This document shows, one piece after another, positions 36,273 through 37,213 of a stretch of 37,213 bases of DNA. The notes under the pieces are model-generated. The model did not search any database. It saw only the letters and a program-made list of their open reading frames with translations, and was not told where the DNA came from. The DNA is from a virus. Where the stretch lies: the IMG/VR virus record IMGVR_UViG_3300037882_000281, positions 1-37,213 of that record. The stretch is one strand, 5' to 3'. Numbering within the stretch: position 1 is the stretch's first letter; every line of letters starts with the position of its first letter. The position numbers and the translations under genes are program-made.

Positions 36273-37189
36273 TGAACTACAACGAACTTTCGCAGACGAT
36301 ACAAAGCTACGTAGAATCAACAGAGCAACTCTTTGTTGAGAATATCCCTGTTTTTGTACAGCAGGCTGAGGAGCGCATCTATAACACGGTGCAGATTCCG
36401 TCTTTGCGAAAGAACGTTGTTGGTACGGCTACCATCAGTAATAAGTACTTATCCTGCCCCAATGACTTCTTGTCATCCTTTTCGATGGCGGTGGTTAAGG
36501 CGAATGGCGAGTACGAGTACCTGCTGAATAAAGACGTTAATTTCATTCGTCAAGCCTACCCAAACCCTGCCGATGCTGGACTGCCTAAGTATTACGCCTT
36601 GTTTGGATCGCAGTTTTCAAACCCAAATGAGCTTTCCTTTATCCTTGGACCTACCCCAGATGCAAACTACTCTGTAGAGCTGCACTATTTCTACTACCCA
36701 GCGACCATTGTTCAGGGGGTTATTGCAACGACTTCAGGCATTGTAGCTGGTACTTCGTACACGGCTGGTACGTATTTGGGCGTTAATTTGACTGGCGGTC
36801 AAGGTACGGGCGCTGTTGCAGACATCGTTATTTCTGGTGGCGGCGTTATCTCTGTGACCATCCGTAACGGCGGTTCTCTTTATGTAACGGGGGATATTCT
36901 CAGTGCTCCAACTTCTGCTATCGGTAATACTGGTTCTGGCTTTAGTGTCAATGTTGCTACTGTTTCCAATCCTTCAGGTACTTCTTGGCTAGGCGATAAC
37001 TACTCACCTGTCCTTCTCTACGGCTCCATGCGTGAGGCAATCCTGTTCCAAAAAGGTGAGCAAGACCTGGTTGCCTATTACGAGAAACAGTTCCAAGAAG
37101 CCCTTGCGCAGCTTAACCGTCTGGGTACTGGCCTTGAGCGCGGCGATGCGTATAGGGACGGGCAAGCAAAAATTAAGGTTAACCCATGA
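36272..37189 (+). CDS. T7 gp11-like tail adaptor with inserted beta domain
   Basis: 305 aa. N-terminal helical part (MNYNELSQTIQSYVESTEQL, VFVQQAEERIYNTVQIPS), then LSCPNDFLSSFSMAVV, LLNKDVNFIRQAYPNP and FILGPTPDANYSVELHYFYY are the standard blocks of the gp11-type (tail tubular A) adaptor joining portal and tail nozzle. Residues about 150-232 are an insertion rich in glycine and beta strands (LTGGQGTGAVADIVISGG, VTIRNGGSLYVTGDIL), of the kind seen in tail fibre repeats. It probably projects from the particle. Confidence 0.85.
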   Translation: MNYNELSQTIQSYVESTEQLFVENIPVFVQQAEERIYNTVQIPSLRKNVVGTATISNKYLSCPNDFLSSFSMAVVKANGEYEYLLNKDVNFIRQAYPNPADAGLPKYYALFGSQFSNPNELSFILGPTPDANYSVELHYFYYPATIVQGVIATTSGIVAGTSYTAGTYLGVNLTGGQGTGAVADIVISGGGVISVTIRNGGSLYVTGDILSAPTSAIGNTGSGFSVNVATVSNPSGTSWLGDNYSPVLLYGSMREAILFQKGEQDLVAYYEKQFQEALAQLNRLGTGLERGDAYRDGQAKIKVNP

Positions 37190-37213
37190 AAAACTACAAA
37201 ACCCAGCTAGACG
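37186..37213 (+). CDS. Start of next tail gene (cut by window end)
   Basis: ATG 37186 forms an ATGA overlap with the preceding stop; nine codons (MKNYKTQLD) are visible before the window ends. By position it should be the next tail protein, but nothing more can be said. Confidence 0.5.

Overview
The window is a stretch of a tailed double-stranded DNA bacteriophage (Caudoviricetes). Evidence: a terminase small/large pair, portal, scaffold, HK97-type major capsid protein, two connector/tail-adaptor families (P22 gp4-like and T7 gp11-like), plus phage recombination genes (RusA resolvase, ERF annealing protein, Cas4/lambda-exo-like PD-(D/E)XK nuclease). Adaptors of these two types suggest a short-tailed (podovirus-like) particle. 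The moderate base composition and ATG/GTG/TTG starts behind GGAG-type ribosome sites fit a Gram-negative, possibly freshwater betaproteobacterial, host; the host is inference only. No integrase, DNA polymerase, lysis cassette, tRNA or CRISPR array is visible, so lifestyle cannot be settled here.

Layout. (1) 1-4599, plus strand: the 3' part of a giant polyvalent protein (ParB-like fold, HEIAH zincin motif, C-terminal LPD-type region), probably the last gene of the virion module of a circularly permuted genome. (2) 4598-5018, minus: rusA with its own terminator. (3) 5090-12791, plus: a tightly overlapping early/middle operon with exonuclease, ERF, small unknowns, a ribbon-helix-helix protein, a methyltransferase, two GT-A-type glycosyltransferases and an HNH/DUF1364-like nuclease. 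(4) 12792-13409: gene-free, with a strong promoter, a bidirectional terminator and about 300 nt of highly foldable sequence ending in a second terminator; the best place for new RNA biology. (5) 13410-16628, plus: ParB-like protein, DEAD/DEAH helicase with zinc ribbon, TOPRIM primase. (6) 16687-21824, minus: nineteen small genes, many too short for routine calling, including a family of paralogous proteins beginning MPKY/MPKW/MPRF; several gene groups are preceded by hairpin-rich leaders ending in the same CTGCTAGGAG ribosome site. (7) 21825-22185: gene-free divergent control region. (8) 22186-37213, plus: packaging and virion genes, with a cupin, a GroES-like co-chaperonin and a run of very basic small proteins.

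How the parts may work together. Two nearly identical palindromes (AGCTATAACA / TGTTATAGTG half sites) lie in the rusA/early-operon divergent promoter and in front of a three-gene group whose last member is a LexA-like winged-helix protein, suggesting a small regulatory circuit. A promoter-to-terminator interval at 12915-13034 could make an RNA of about 115 nt carrying UCUCCUAGCAG, the exact complement of the ribosome site used by several minus-strand genes and, in part, by the first early-operon gene; this is the most interesting hypothesis in the window. The portal, co-chaperonin, scaffold and capsid genes form an assembly cassette; downstream leader hairpins appear to couple or limit translation of abundant virion proteins.
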